Positions 50,494 through 62,338 of a stretch of 64,000 bases of DNA are shown here, one piece after another (position 1 is the stretch's first letter; each line of letters begins with the position of its first letter). Source of the stretch: Scedosporium boydii. Taxonomy: Eukaryota; Ascomycota; Sordariomycetes; Microascales; Microascaceae. Both the position numbers and the translations under genes were made by a program. The notes beneath the pieces were generated by a model, which was given only the letters and a program-made list of their open reading frames with translations, searched no databases and was not told where the DNA came from. Location: NCBI GenBank assembly GCA_002221725.1, contig NJFT01000169.1, positions 26,092 through 90,091 of the forward strand, written 5' to 3'.

Positions 50494-50850
50494 CAAGCCC
50501 GTCTTCGCTGATGCCGCGGGCTAAAACTATTAATATCTTGGAAACGCGAAATGTGGTCCGACTGCCCAAATCCCAATTGGATGGATGCTTCGATAGGCTT
50601 CCTCCCCGGTCGCAAAAGCACCAACAAATGGACCACTCTCCGGCTTCAGGATGAATTCGCTTCTTTGCAAGACCGAATCCCCCCGAAGCAATTCCGCACA
50701 GACTTTGGAAACGTGAGATAATCAACGCCTGCGCCGAGTGGTTTTGCGAATTCTTCCGCCCCGTGAATGGGTGGGGATTTGAATCCATGCGAAAGTCCAT
50801 CCGACAGGGCCTAGGGCCGTTGCGACATCAATGATGAGTGGCGCAGAGGA
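50427..50850 (-). mobile_element. Possible tRNA-derived SINE-like element with A-rich tail
   Basis: Read on the minus strand, the unit would begin near 50850. It carries an A-box-like TGTCGCAACGG at 50828-50818 and a B-box-like GGATTCAAATCC at 50787-50776, separated by about 30 nt, then about 280 bp of unique sequence, and ends in an A-rich tail interrupted by T (50493-50427). This order (Pol III internal promoter, body, A-rich 3' tail) is that of tRNA-derived SINEs. No target-site duplication could be identified and no second copy is present in the window, so the call is tentative. Confidence 0.3.
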
Positions 50851-53800
50851 TACAATCATTATTTTGTAAGCCGCCTGATTGCCCTCTAGAACAGTCGAAT
50901 CCTTCGCTCGTCAAGCGAGAACCGGGCTGGCTGTCTGAGAACTTTCTCAGATGCGCAGGAGCTCCTCTGGTGGAGTGGGGTGAGCCAGAAACAAAGGGCA
51001 GGCGAAGTAATCTACGAAGCACTAGAGTCGAGCTTCGTTCGACCTGTCTCCTCTGCCCTTTTTTCCCATTTTTTCTTCGCTTCTTTGCCACAACGGTTGT
51101 ATACGGCAGCGTCTGCCGGGACCATTGCTCCGTAAACCTTTCCTTGTCAATGGTATTCTATACCCTATCTCGAAACCATGTGCCGAGGTCAAGCTAGTCT
51201 AAAGCCCACACCGAGACTTGTGAACACTTCGTAGGATTTAGGGCCAAGATCTCTAGGGACTATCGTGTAAGACCGATCCCACTGTGACCGGGATGGTCGA
51301 GTTAGCCACGCATGGAACAGCCCCTTCTTTCAGCTTAGCCAGGTTCATGTCTCTAACACGCTCTTAATGCACACACAAAGTCCAGCTACATCCAGAGTCC
51401 AGACATCAAGTCTTATCCAGAAGTGGATTTGATTTTCAAAAGCGAGAGGAGCAGACATGCTTCCTCTCCCGCCATCAAGCGCAGCCATCAAACTGATACC
51501 AACAACCTCAAAACGCGGACCCCGAAACGAGCTTCTCCCATTTCCGTCCCCAAAGGGAATGATGCGCGGCCGGTCGCCCGTGAGATCACGGAGAGTAACA
51601 TGGTAGCCATTCCTCCCATCCCTTTCATTAAGGCCTGCTGAAAACTGCTACCGTCGCATCGTCACCCCCTGCTAGACCCCGCTATTTCCGGCTCTTCCTT
51701 ACCCACGGGTCCCTTCGTTTGGGTGCTTGAGTGGGCTGCAACCTCAGTCTGTATGGCCTTTCTCTCACTTCGTTGTGTCGCGTGTAGCCGCCCCAGACTT
51801 TCCTTCTTGTGTTGATGTATCTTGACTGCTCCTTCACATCGGAATGCAAGGAGGATCCTAGCGCGATGCCACCAGTACCAAAGAAACAGTAAAGCAGATA
51901 CCAGGACATCGAGAAGTTTGAAAAGCAAAAAGCAAAGTCGTCCCACTGCCGGGAAAATCATCCGATTCCCAGGAAATCCTCTCCTCGTTTACTCGAGAAA
52001 GCTCTAGTGTACACTATGGAAGATTCTATTGCCGAGAAGACAATGTCGACGAAGCTTGTAAAAGCCCCGTTCGAACCAACACGAAGGGAGGCCGAATCCT
52101 TCGTTGGGCTTATATTCAGTCTCTTAAGATACTCCCTTTCGCCTGTTCCGTGTTGTTCAGCAGTTTGGGGAATTTATACGTAATGGCCGGACTAGAGTTA
52201 CAGCGAAGGGAAAAACGAAAATCTATAAGATGAAAGCCTGGTTCGCGAAATGCTGTATAAGAAACCATATTTTAGCCTCCAGCCGAAGCCGTCCAGAGTC
52301 CCCTGAAGAAGGGATCTTTGGTAGATGAGGACGGGAAGTCCGACCGGGGACTCGAGCCGTCTTGAGGTCGGAAGCTACGCACATCGATTCAAGAGTCAAC
52401 CTTGAGAAGCGCTCGTGTTTGTCCAAGCTTGACCCTTTGTAAATGGCACTTCCCTTGAGCAATGCCTACAGGTTCTGCTCTCGCAGTTTTTGATGAATCT
52501 TCTTGAGCAGAGTGAGCTCCCTCTTGAGGCAGCGTAGCTCGGTCGTACGTACACTGCCGCCTCTTAAGTTCGATGACTAGCTCGCGGTAACATATGAATC
52601 CTCCGATATGGGAGGTCTGTTCGCTTCGTAATTTCGATCCTTATTATTTACCATGGCTAAAATCTCACTGTGGAGTCGTTGGAAATCAAAAGAGCAGGAA
52701 GCTCTCTACTCGAAGTCTGTTCGATATTGAGGAGAGCACCAGGCTGGGGACATCTTCATACAAAAACGTGGCCTTAAATTGACTAGGTTATATACAGCCA
52801 TCACAAACACTCCGGATTAGGGAGCTCCAATGCAAGATGGTTATTGCTCCCTGCCGGTAATCCTCCCAGTTCCAGTTCGAGCAAGGAGTCTTTCCCTCTT
52901 CAGGATGATCACTTTCCCAGTACGCTCCGGGAGAGATGTTAAGATGTTAGAGGTATGCATGCCTATTTCTTCTTCTGACCCGTGTGTGCATGTGGAGACG
53001 AGACCAAAGAAATAAAAGAATTGGCTGGTAAGGAGAAGTAGTAGAGAAGATCGGTAAAAGAATAACCTCTCTGCATTCCTTCTATGTTAGATAAGGAAAC
53101 TTTGTCTGCGAGAAAGCATTCGGGATGAGCAGATGCGCCGTGTCCGACTTAGGCGTACGAAATACCTGTGTACTACGAAGTACGTACGCACTGAAGTCTC
53201 GGTACCATAAAAGGCGTATAACCGAAAGTGAGCACACGACGAACACGGCGCAGGTCTGTTCTTTCGTCTCTAGGTTGATGCTTATGCCGTTGAAGCGTGA
53301 GGACCGTGATGTCTCTCTAGCTGAAGCTAAGGATGTTTTGTGGCGTGCTGACAAGACGGAGATTCCAGATTCCTTGCATCCAACTAACCTGCTCTGGGCC
53401 TAGTCTCTTGACCGCCTCGCCCAAAGGCCCCGGGTTCGAGACCAGATATTCCTTTTCTTTCTCACGAACCTCTGAGATCCACAGGGTTGGGTAGACTCGA
53501 GAAAATCGAAGACACCATGTTGCAATGGTGTGCATCTAGCCAGAATTTCCCTGGTTTTGTTTGATCTTTCACGGAGGGTGCCGGTGGAGCACGTTTCCAG
53601 TGCGCTCAGCCTTTTTGCTCGCATGTTCAATGTCTGAACCAGTTCTCGGATAAAAGAACGAACCGAAACAAGCTTGTCTGCAACCCGCTACAAGTAGGTC
53701 GAGGATTGTCAATCAAATTAGCGCTCGGGCACGAATATAGGTACCTTAATTTTGTCGGTGACTTCCGACTGCCCTCTCCATTTCTTCTCTCACTGGATCT

Positions 53801-55290
53801 AAGTGTTTCTTCGCCTTTAGCCAAGAGCTTCTTGATACCCCCCACGAAATCTTGCTCATCTGGGATCGTTTGGTCCCCAGTTTGCCACGAAAGGCACCAA
53901 AAGAATGAGGCACAATCTCTGAAATGTAGGTCATCGAACAAGATTGGCCGAGCAGCCATGGGTAATTGAGCCATCTCGCGTCGTCAGCGATGCCAATTGG
54001 GAAAAATCATCTGTCGGGACACGCATCCATTGGCTGGTGAGAAAGCCTTTAATTCATCCTCTGCGCGGAATCCTGGCCCTGGCTCATCTGCTTGGAGGTC
54101 CCGCGACTTCGCGAACTTTGGTTACCCCGCCCTATCGCGTCTGACGCGTGTAGGGAAGAACTTGGACAAGGGTTGCGTGATATTCTCCGCGACTCTGGTT
54201 CCTTATTCGTCCGGGGTTCGCGCTCCGCAACGGGCTCTTGTCTGCATAGCGTAGTATTGGCAATCATCCATTTTTGCTGCCCTGTCCCGGGGTTTCAGAA
54301 GTGAGATTCTTCATATTTGGAGCAGAAAGGGGAAAAAGAAACGAGATAAAAAGTAAGAAAGGGGGAAAATGGTGGGAGAAGGGGGAGGAGGAAGAACCAG
54401 CAAAACGTGAAGAACTCTCCCATAATGTGGATGCCCATGCGTTGGCTCATATTCAACATTTGCTTTTTTTTTCTTTTTTTTCCATCATCACATTCACAAG
54501 GCTCAGCCAAGTCAAGTCCCCTGCTTCGAGTCTTGCCCACCTGTGCCGCTGGGCGCTTCCTTGCATCTCTCCCTGTTTTCCAAGACTTCCAAGCTGGCTT
54601 CGAATGCAAATAGCGACAAGGAGCTAACATAGCTAGATGCTCAAGGGGTTTGGAGAAGCCATTTTCCAGGAATGATCCCAGGAAATAGGAGCGATGAGTC
54701 GGTACATTTTCGCGATACGGAGTCGCAGTACAGTAGTGGATAGGACGATTGTCATGGGATGGAGAACAGCCCCAGGTTCATCCATGGAGAGGGAGAATGC
54801 TCGATTTTCTTCCGCCTTTGTTACACTGTACGGAGGAGCTTACTTGCGTACTCCGAATTTCCGGCCCCGCCTCTGTACATTAGCCGTCCGGCACCTGTCA
54901 TGACCCGACAGCTTGGTCCGTGCAAGGAAGGAAATATTGAGAGACCCAAAATGTGGCCTCAGGAACCAGGGGCGGTGGTGACGAGTTTCTTGTCACGTGA
55001 TTCCTGTCAACGACAGTGCCCCGCCACTGCCAAAAGATTCTCGTGGGGTTCTGAAGGTGGTGAATGCACTACAATTGTATCTATCTGATGCTCAAGGGCT
55101 AGATATTAGGCTTGGTTTGTTGAAATCTAGCAGTCGGAAAGTGAGGATAAAACCGAAACGTGCCTTTTTTTCCTCCATTGTTGTCGATTCGCTACGCCGA
55201 ACGTTGCGAGTTGTGGCAGGGTTGTGTCTAGGCCAAATTACCTTCACTTAGTCTCAACCAAGAGCGATTTGATATATCCCTTTGCTCATC

Positions 55291-57675
55291 ATGGAGGCGG
55301 AAATCAGAACCATCTTGCCCAATATCGATCCCATTATCTCGGAGTACTCCGTGGGGTTCCTTACCCATGCATCCACTGTTTGGTCTGAGGAGGATGAGGC
55401 TGCCAACTCTTCGCCTCTAGCAGATGCTGCTGAGGCAGTCACCGAAATCCTCGTCTCGGCCTCTGGACAGCCGGGTTCTCCCCTAGAGAAGAAGATCAAG
55501 GCCCTTGTGGATAAGTGGGTGGACAAGTATGCTGCGGCGAATGGCGGCGAGCGCCGAGGACCGTCCGTCGTTAGGCGACTGGACCAAACCATCCAAGTGA
55601 GCTCGCAGAGAAACATGTCCTCTACCCTGGCCGTTTCTACCGGTGGCGTGGATCTAGAGTCTGCCAATGCCCGAAAGGTAGAGTCCAAGGTCGACCGAAA
55701 GAAGCTGGAGAAGGCGGAGAGGAAAATTGCGGCCAAGCAGCAGAAGAAAACCTTCAAGACTGTCGAGTACGAGGCCTCGCGTCTGCTCAACCAGCCCGAA
55801 AGCGCGCAATCCTACGAAGAGTTCTACATGGCCGTCAACCCCTTACAACTGGGTTCCGGCCAGGGCCAGAACAAATCAAAGGACATTAAGCTCGACAATA
55901 TCGACGTATCTATTGGCGGGAACAGGATCCTCACGGATACGAACCTCACACTCGCACACGGACACCGGTATGGTCTCGTTGGTCACAACGGTGTTGGTAA
56001 ATCTACTTTGCTCCGTGCTCTCTCGAAGCGAGAGCTGCCTATTCCCACTCACATTTCTATTCTTCACGTTGAACAAGAGGTATAGTATAACTCCGACCCA
56101 TCCGCATGAGGATCTTCGTCAGTACATTTTGCTAACGTTTGTCAGATAACTGGTGATGATACACCGGCGTTGCAAGCTGTGCTTGATGCTGATGTCTGGA
56201 GAAAAGTCCTGCTTAGAGAGCAGAGTGTAAGTGCTGCCATTCTATCTCGCTGGTCTAATCTTTCACTATACTGACAGCGCGTTGCGTAGGAACTCACCGA
56301 GCGCCTGGCGGACATTGAAAAGCAACGTGCGTCCATGGCGGATACGTCCACCGATGCCTCAAAACTTGACCAGGACCGTGATACTCTCGATCAGAAGTTG
56401 GGAGATATCCAGTCCAAGCTAGCTGAAATGGAATCGGACAAAGCGGAACCCAGAGCTGCAAGCATTCTTGCTGGTCTCGGCTTCTCCCCCGAGCGTCAAC
56501 AGTATGCCACAAAGACCTTCTCCGGTGGTTGGAGAATGCGTCTTGCTCTTGCGAGAGCACTTTTCTGTGAACCTGATCTCCTCTTGCTCGACGAACCGTC
56601 GAACATGTTGGACGTTCCTTCGATTACTTTCCTTTCCAACTATTTACAAGGTTACCCCAACACTGTCTTGGTAGTCAGTCACGACAGAGCGTTCCTCAAC
56701 GAGGTGGCGACGGATATCGTTCACCAACACTCTCAGCGGCTTGACTACTACAGGGGAGCTAACTTCGACTCTTTCTACGCCACAAAGGAGGAGCGGAAGA
56801 AGACTGCCAAGCGGGAATACGAGAAGCAGATGGCGGAGCGGGCGCATATCCAGGCCTTCATCGACAAGTTCAGGTACAACGCTGCCAAGTCACAGGAAGC
56901 GCAGTCCCGTATCAAGAAGCTGGAGCGCATGCCAGTACTGGAACCTCCGGAGACGGAGTACAGCGTCCACTTCAAATTCCCCGATGTGGAAAAGCTGTCG
57001 CCACCTATCGTGCAGATGACCAATGTTACCTTCGGCTACACCAAGGACAATATCTTGCTGAGAAACGTCGATCTCGACGTCCAATTAGATTCACGGATTG
57101 GCATTGTCGGTCCCAACGGTGCGGGTAAGACGACAGTTCTAAAGCTTCTCATCGGAAAACTTTCGCCACTGTCTGGTCTCATGTCCCAAAACCCTCGCTT
57201 GAGGATAGGATTCTTTGCCCAGCACCACGTAGACGCCCTCGATCTCACCATGAGTGCCGTTTCTTTCATGGCGAAGACCTATCCCGGCAAGACGGACGAG
57301 GAATACCGTCGCCAGCTCGGTGCGTTTGGTATTACAGGAACAACGGGCCTCCAGAAGATGGCTTTGCTCTCCGGAGGTCAAAAGTCGCGTGTTGCTTTCG
57401 CCTGCCTTGCCCTCACCAACCCGCATATCTTGGTTCTTGACGAACCTTCTAACCACTTGGATATCGAAGCTATGGATGCCTTGGCCGAAGCTCTGCAGAA
57501 CTTCCAGGGTGGCGTGGTGATGGTTTCTCACGACGTGACGCTGCTGCAGAATGTCTGCACATCGCTGTGGGTTTGCGATAACGGAACGGTCGAGCAGTTC
57601 CCTGGAGATGTCAACGAGTACAAGAAGAGGATTTCGGCCCAAGCAGACGCCGCGGGTGTGGTGAAGAGGCACTGA
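55291..57675 (+). CDS. GCN20: ABC-F family ATPase Gcn20
   Basis: Exons 55291-56079, 56146-56226 and 56290-57675 encode 751 residues, matching Gcn20/ABCF3. Gcn20 is a soluble, ribosome-associated twin-ATPase that works with Gcn1 to activate the eIF2 kinase Gcn2 on amino-acid starvation. An N-terminal Gcn1-binding region (residues 1 to about 195) precedes the first ATPase: Walker A GHNGVGKS at 231-238, signature FSGGW at 367-371, Walker B LLLLDEPSNMLD at about 387-398. The linker with the charged helix KKTAKREYEKQMAE is followed by the second ATPase: Walker A GPNGAGKTT near 564, signature LSGGQKSR near 650, Walker B ILVLDEPSNHLD near 670. No membrane spans. Both introns are short and keep the frame. 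Confidence 0.95.
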
Positions 57676-59333
57676 TAGACTGATACGGAACACAGGAAGG
57701 TTTAGCTCGTATCGTCGAGATGATTTCACCCTATTAAACGAAGGCACGGGGTGGGCCGAGCTATTATCGGGCCTGCTTAGATAGCATCTCATTTGGCACA
57801 TGGCACATGGATATGAAGCTCTGAATTCCTGTGAGAACAAAACCTTAGCTTGTGTCGTGAACATCATCATAATAATTTTCCCCGAGCTTCCTTGTGATAG
57901 TACACGTCGAGTACCAAGGGAGTACCTCGTGTGTTTGTTGTTGGATGGCTCGTATCCGTGAACAGGTGGTAACAACTGTTCACCGGTTCCTCGCCACTCA
58001 TTCCCCCACACTTCGAGGTCTCGGGGTCAGGGATCCGGGATGACCAGCCAATAGTGGAACCAAAAAAGAGCGCTAAATATTCTGATAGGCAGTGATCTTT
58101 CGAGAATTAAGATTGGTCGTAATTCCAAAGGTCCCCAATGAACGACTGGCCCAAATCAGCTCAGCACACCCGGATCGCTCTGTCCTGACACCTGAGCCGG
58201 TACGTATTTTAATGCTTCCAACTATATGCCGGGCTTTCTATCCCCCTTTATTCTTCGTCCTCGTCCCATGAATGCCTTTTCTCAGACTCAGACATGTTTG
58301 GCGTCGTCAGATAGGATTGGCTGCCGCTGGTTTGATACGATGCTCTGATTTTTCTTGGCCCTCCGAGCGCCGAAAGTCAAACCCGTTGGCCCTGAATTGT
58401 TGGCAGGCAAGGGTTTAACACAGGGGACCCGTCATCAGTGAATCTGGGCAGGTGCCTGGCGCAAGGGTTCAAGCTACTCTTGCCAATTACAGACGCGATA
58501 GCGTGGGGCACGGGCCACGGATGGTAAACAAGCGGGGTACTGGTGGGTGCGACCTGCACGGAGAGTTCAGTGAGTTGACGTTTGGTGAGGTGGTCTGGCC
58601 AGAGTACTTGGGGGGTTCCTCTCTGGTTCTTATGCGATGCTGGTACCATGGTTGTATTTCCAACGTTAGTGATCGGGTCGTTAGGCCCGGGAAGGTCCCT
58701 TCTTTAGGCAGTAGCACCTGAGCAAGACCAGTCTCGTTGCGGGAAAGGGGCACTGTTTTGGTGGAGTTGGCGGACGGTCGCTCCTGCCAACTTCCCCTGA
58801 CGCCGGCAGACGCCTACAGAGGGGTACTAGACCAGTACCTGGAGCCAGAGCCCAGGGTGCTCCTGATGTTGTGTAAATTACTCCAATGTTGGGTTCGGTA
58901 CAGCTCAGTCGCCCCCCTAGACTAGGCCCAAAATCTCAGTGATCTATCTCCCAGTGTGGCCACACACCATCTTTTGATTTGCTCCAGGTACCTTACATAG
59001 CGTACCGCCACCCACAGCCAGCAAAGCCAGAGAGCAACCTCAGGTCTCCCCTTCCCCCCCGGTGGCGGTGAACAATTTCATCTTCAACCCCAAACAAAAA
59101 AATCAACAAATTTCTACCCTCGACTCGGAACCTCCTGAAGCCAAACCCACTCCTAAACCATCCTCTCTTCTTCTCCCCCCAAACGACCACCTCCCCGCCT
59201 TTCCAACCCTCCCAGGCGACATATCTACGCGAGCTGCATAGTATCAGCTCGTCGTTTCTTTATTTCTAATCTTCCATCAAGGAAAGCTTTTTCTCTTCTT
59301 CAATAACGTCGAAAGACATTCAGAACCGCCACC
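57676..59333. other. Region between GCN20 and beta-tubulin
   Basis: GCN20 3' region followed by the beta-tubulin promoter and a C/T-rich leader (about 59040-59330) with a strong start context, CCGCCACCATG. No gene recognised. Confidence 0.6.
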
Positions 59334-61527
59334 ATGCGCGAGATCGTAAGTCGCCTCACCCTCTATCTCCCGAACTCTTCAAACCGAGGATCTTTTTTGT
59401 TTTCCGGTCCCCTCCCACTCCAAGCTCGCGATATCCTATCTCGGGATGCATCTCGACCTTCATCATCGCCATTCGACGCTCTTTTGCTATCGTCTGGCGG
59501 TGAAGCTGTCGTCGGGCAATATTGCGACGCGTTCAAGCTTGCCTCCTTTAACGGCGGTGCCCTTGGTGTCCCCGCCCACAGGACGAGACATAGCTTGAAG
59601 AGATGCAGCCTCGTCCAATAAACCATCCAATGGGTTAAGTTTCGAATGCTAACGTATATTTTCTTTTTCCTCGTGTACAGGTTCATCTGCAGACAGGCCA
59701 GTGCGTAAGTAAATTCTCGAGGACCCTATGTCCTTTCCCCCCTGCTTCCATTTCCCTTCTGGGCCATGATCTTGTCTGCGGGGCTAACGTTCATTTTTGC
59801 CCCCCTTTCTAGGGAAACCAAATTGGTGCTGCCTTCTGGTGCGTACATTATTCCCGACGACGCGCGATCGAGAAACGGATGCGAGAATATAATTCTTCTG
59901 TTCGAGATATTTCTATTTGATGGACAGAGCACTTATCGTATTTTTAGGCAAACCATTTCTGGCGAGCACGGTCTTGATAGCAACGGAGTGTACGGAACCC
60001 CCTCATCCCTCCCCCAAATTGCCAGTCACATCGACTGGTGCTGCTCTCACTTTCACGGCAGACACTGATTGTCCCTTATACGTCAAAGTTACAATGGCAC
60101 TTCTGAACTCCAGCTTGAGCGCATGAGCGTTTACTTCAACGAGGTAAGTTTTTGGTTCAAACTACGGGCTGGTTGGTGTGGTGTCATCCAGCCTCCGTTG
60201 TTGCGGAAAATACTAACGTATTGGTTACCTCCACATTATAGGCTTCGGGCAACAAATATGTTCCTCGCGCTGTCCTTGTAGATCTCGAGCCCGGTACCAT
60301 GGACGCCGTCCGTGCTGGTCCCTTCGGCCAACTTTTCCGTCCCGACAACTTCGTCTTTGGCCAGTCCGGTGCCGGCAACAACTGGGCCAAGGGTCACTAC
60401 ACAGAGGGTGCTGAGCTCGTCGACCAGGTCCTCGACGTCGTCCGTCGTGAGGCTGAGGGCTGCGACTGCCTTCAAGGTTTCCAGATTACGCACTCTCTCG
60501 GTGGTGGTACCGGTGCCGGTATGGGTACTCTCTTGATCTCCAAGATCCGCGAGGAATTCCCCGACAGGATGATGGCCACCTTCTCCGTCGTCCCCTCCCC
60601 CAAGGTCTCCGACACCGTTGTCGAGCCCTACAACGCCACCCTCTCCGTCCACCAGCTCGTTGAGAACTCGGATGAGACTTTCTGTATTGACAACGAGGCT
60701 CTCTACGACATCTGCATGCGCACTCTCAAGCTGTCTCACCCCTCGTACGGTGACCTCAACCACTTGGTCTCTGCCGTCATGTCCGGCGTCACCACCTGTC
60801 TCCGTTTCCCCGGTCAGCTCAACTCTGATCTCCGAAAGATTGCCGTCAACATGGTTCCTTTCCCTCGTCTTCACTTCTTCATGGTCGGCTTTGCCCCGCT
60901 TACTAGCCGTGGTGCTCACTCTTTCCGTGCTGTCACCGTGCCCGAGTTGACCCAGCAGATGTTCGATCCCAAGAACATGATGGCCGCCTCCGACTTCCGC
61001 AACGGCCGATACCTCACCTGCTCTGCCATCTTGTAAGTTTTATTCTACCCCAAACCCTACGCTCTCTGTCGAGAGTTTCTCTCTCCTTGTGAGGAATCTC
61101 TGCTAACAAGGAGTTTCCTCTCTTTCACAGCCGTGGTAAGCTTGCCATGAAGGAGGTCGAGGACCAGATGCGCAACGTCCAGAGCAAGAACTCGTCGTAC
61201 TTCGTCGAGTGGATCCCCAACAACGTTCAGACCGCTCTTTGCTCTATTCCTCCCCGTGGCCTTAAGATGTCGTCGACCTTCCTGGGTAATTCGACGGCGA
61301 TCCAGGAGCTCTTCAAGCGTATCGGCGAGCAGTTCACTCTCATGTTCCGTCGCAAGGCTTTCTTGCATTGGTACACTGGTGAAGGCATGGACGAGATGGA
61401 GTTCACTGAGGCCGAGTCCAACATGAACGATCTCGTCTCCGAGTACCAGCAATACCAGGATGCCGGTATTGACGAGGACGAGCTGGAGTACGAGGGAGAG
61501 CTCCCTCTTGAGGAGGAGGAGGAGTAA
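59334..61527 (+). CDS. tub2: Beta-tubulin
   Basis: Seven exons (59334-59345, 59681-59704, 59813-59838, 59948-59989, 60089-60143, 60242-61032, 61131-61527) encode 448 residues, the normal length. Beta-tubulin pairs with alpha-tubulin to form microtubules and hydrolyses GTP at the exchangeable site. The start MREI is the autoregulatory tetrapeptide; GGGTGAGMG is the tubulin GTP-binding signature; the acidic tail is LPLEEEEE. The first four coding exons are only 12, 24, 26 and 42 nt, which fits the many 5' introns in ascomycete beta-tubulin genes. At benzimidazole sites the protein has Phe167 (MMATFSVV), Glu198 and Phe200 (DETFCID), the sensitive state. All junctions restore the conserved sequence. 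Confidence 0.98.
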
Positions 61528-62338
61528 TCGAAACGTCACACGCCCTACCTTATTCTAACGCACTGTACCTGTCGAGTCCGGAAGAAAAAAGTCCTACCCG
61601 TTATTTTGCCCTATTGTGGACTTGCGAGTTTTGCGTTGTCCTTTTTTTCCCTTTTTCTCTCTCTTTTTTCGTTTTTAGGGGTTGTGGTAATTCGCCGGAA
61701 AAAGGGGGCTTCTAGATACCTCGTGCGGTAGTGTCGTCTCGTCGTCGGCTTAACGAATTTTACTGCGTGATGCCTTTCAATACAAACAATTCATCCCTGT
61801 AATTAGCAAGTCCATAGATTGGCCGACTTTCCATTCGTTTTACGCAAGGACTAGTACAATTTTAATTCTTTTGATTCCAAACTCTTTTTGCAGGGCTCTT
61901 CTTAACTCGCTGTGTGGCATCCTGATTGTGAGACGATGGCTTTGGTCGTCCTCAACCTTGCCAGACGGCATTGCAGCAAGCTCTGGTTCGGTCAGGAGCA
62001 TGGAAGTGGGGTCGCGATACCGGTTGACACCTGACCTGTCAAGTCAAACTCTCGGGCCACTCAAGGTCTTGGTGCCTCTGGAATATCCATCTCACGTGAT
62101 TAGATGACTAAGCGGAAATCCAATGCCTCCGTCCACTGATCACCGGAAGAGCTCTGTCCATTGAAATTTTCGAAGAGCTTTTGGGGGGAGTGAAGCTACA
62201 TCATACCGGACACGCGACGCCGACTCGATCCCTCAATCGAAAAATATAAGGGGAAAACCAAGTCCAGCACCGAACAATTCCGCGAACCGGGGTGGGACCC
62301 TAGCTTTTTCTCGAGAGAAAAACGACTTCCCCGAAATC
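61528..62338. other. Region between beta-tubulin and uL6m genes
   Basis: Beta-tubulin 3' untranslated region with T-rich stretches (61635-61680) and the promoter of the uL6m gene. No gene seen. Confidence 0.6.

Larger units (their letters stand above)
42584..55290. other. 12.7-kb region with no recognised gene
   Basis: Open frames are all short (under 150 codons), on both strands, without domain character or splice-consistent neighbours. Observed content: paired TACAATTGTA palindromes at 43220 and 43247; ATCAATTGAT at 43602, 46079 and 49303; TACGAAGTA at 45245, 46320, 46802, 47269, 48208, 49846 and 53174; a CCTAGA-type tandem at 49167-49201; a T-rich block at 50427-50493 attached to a possible SINE; and a third TACAATTGTA at 55070. 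No transposon protein remnant was recognised. Confidence 0.55.

Noticed and set aside
52310..52385. GC-rich segment resembling the T-arm of a tRNA or part of a 5S gene
   Set aside because: Only short local similarity; conserved 5S and tRNA blocks are missing.
53425..53447. tRNA-like B box (GGTTCGAGACC) on the plus strand
   Set aside because: The T-stem does not pair well and no acceptor or anticodon stem could be built. About one such match is expected by chance in this gap.
42584..55290. RIP-degraded retrotransposon
   Set aside because: No reverse-transcriptase, integrase or transposase remnant, no long terminal repeats seen, and base composition is not strongly AT-skewed to the eye. A computed RIP index would settle it.
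57139..58011. Minus-strand open frame of 290 codons
   Set aside because: It overlaps the GCN20 second ATPase domain in antisense and has no domain of its own.
60236..60919. Minus-strand open frame of 227 codons
   Set aside because: Antisense to the large beta-tubulin exon; produced by strong codon bias on the coding strand.
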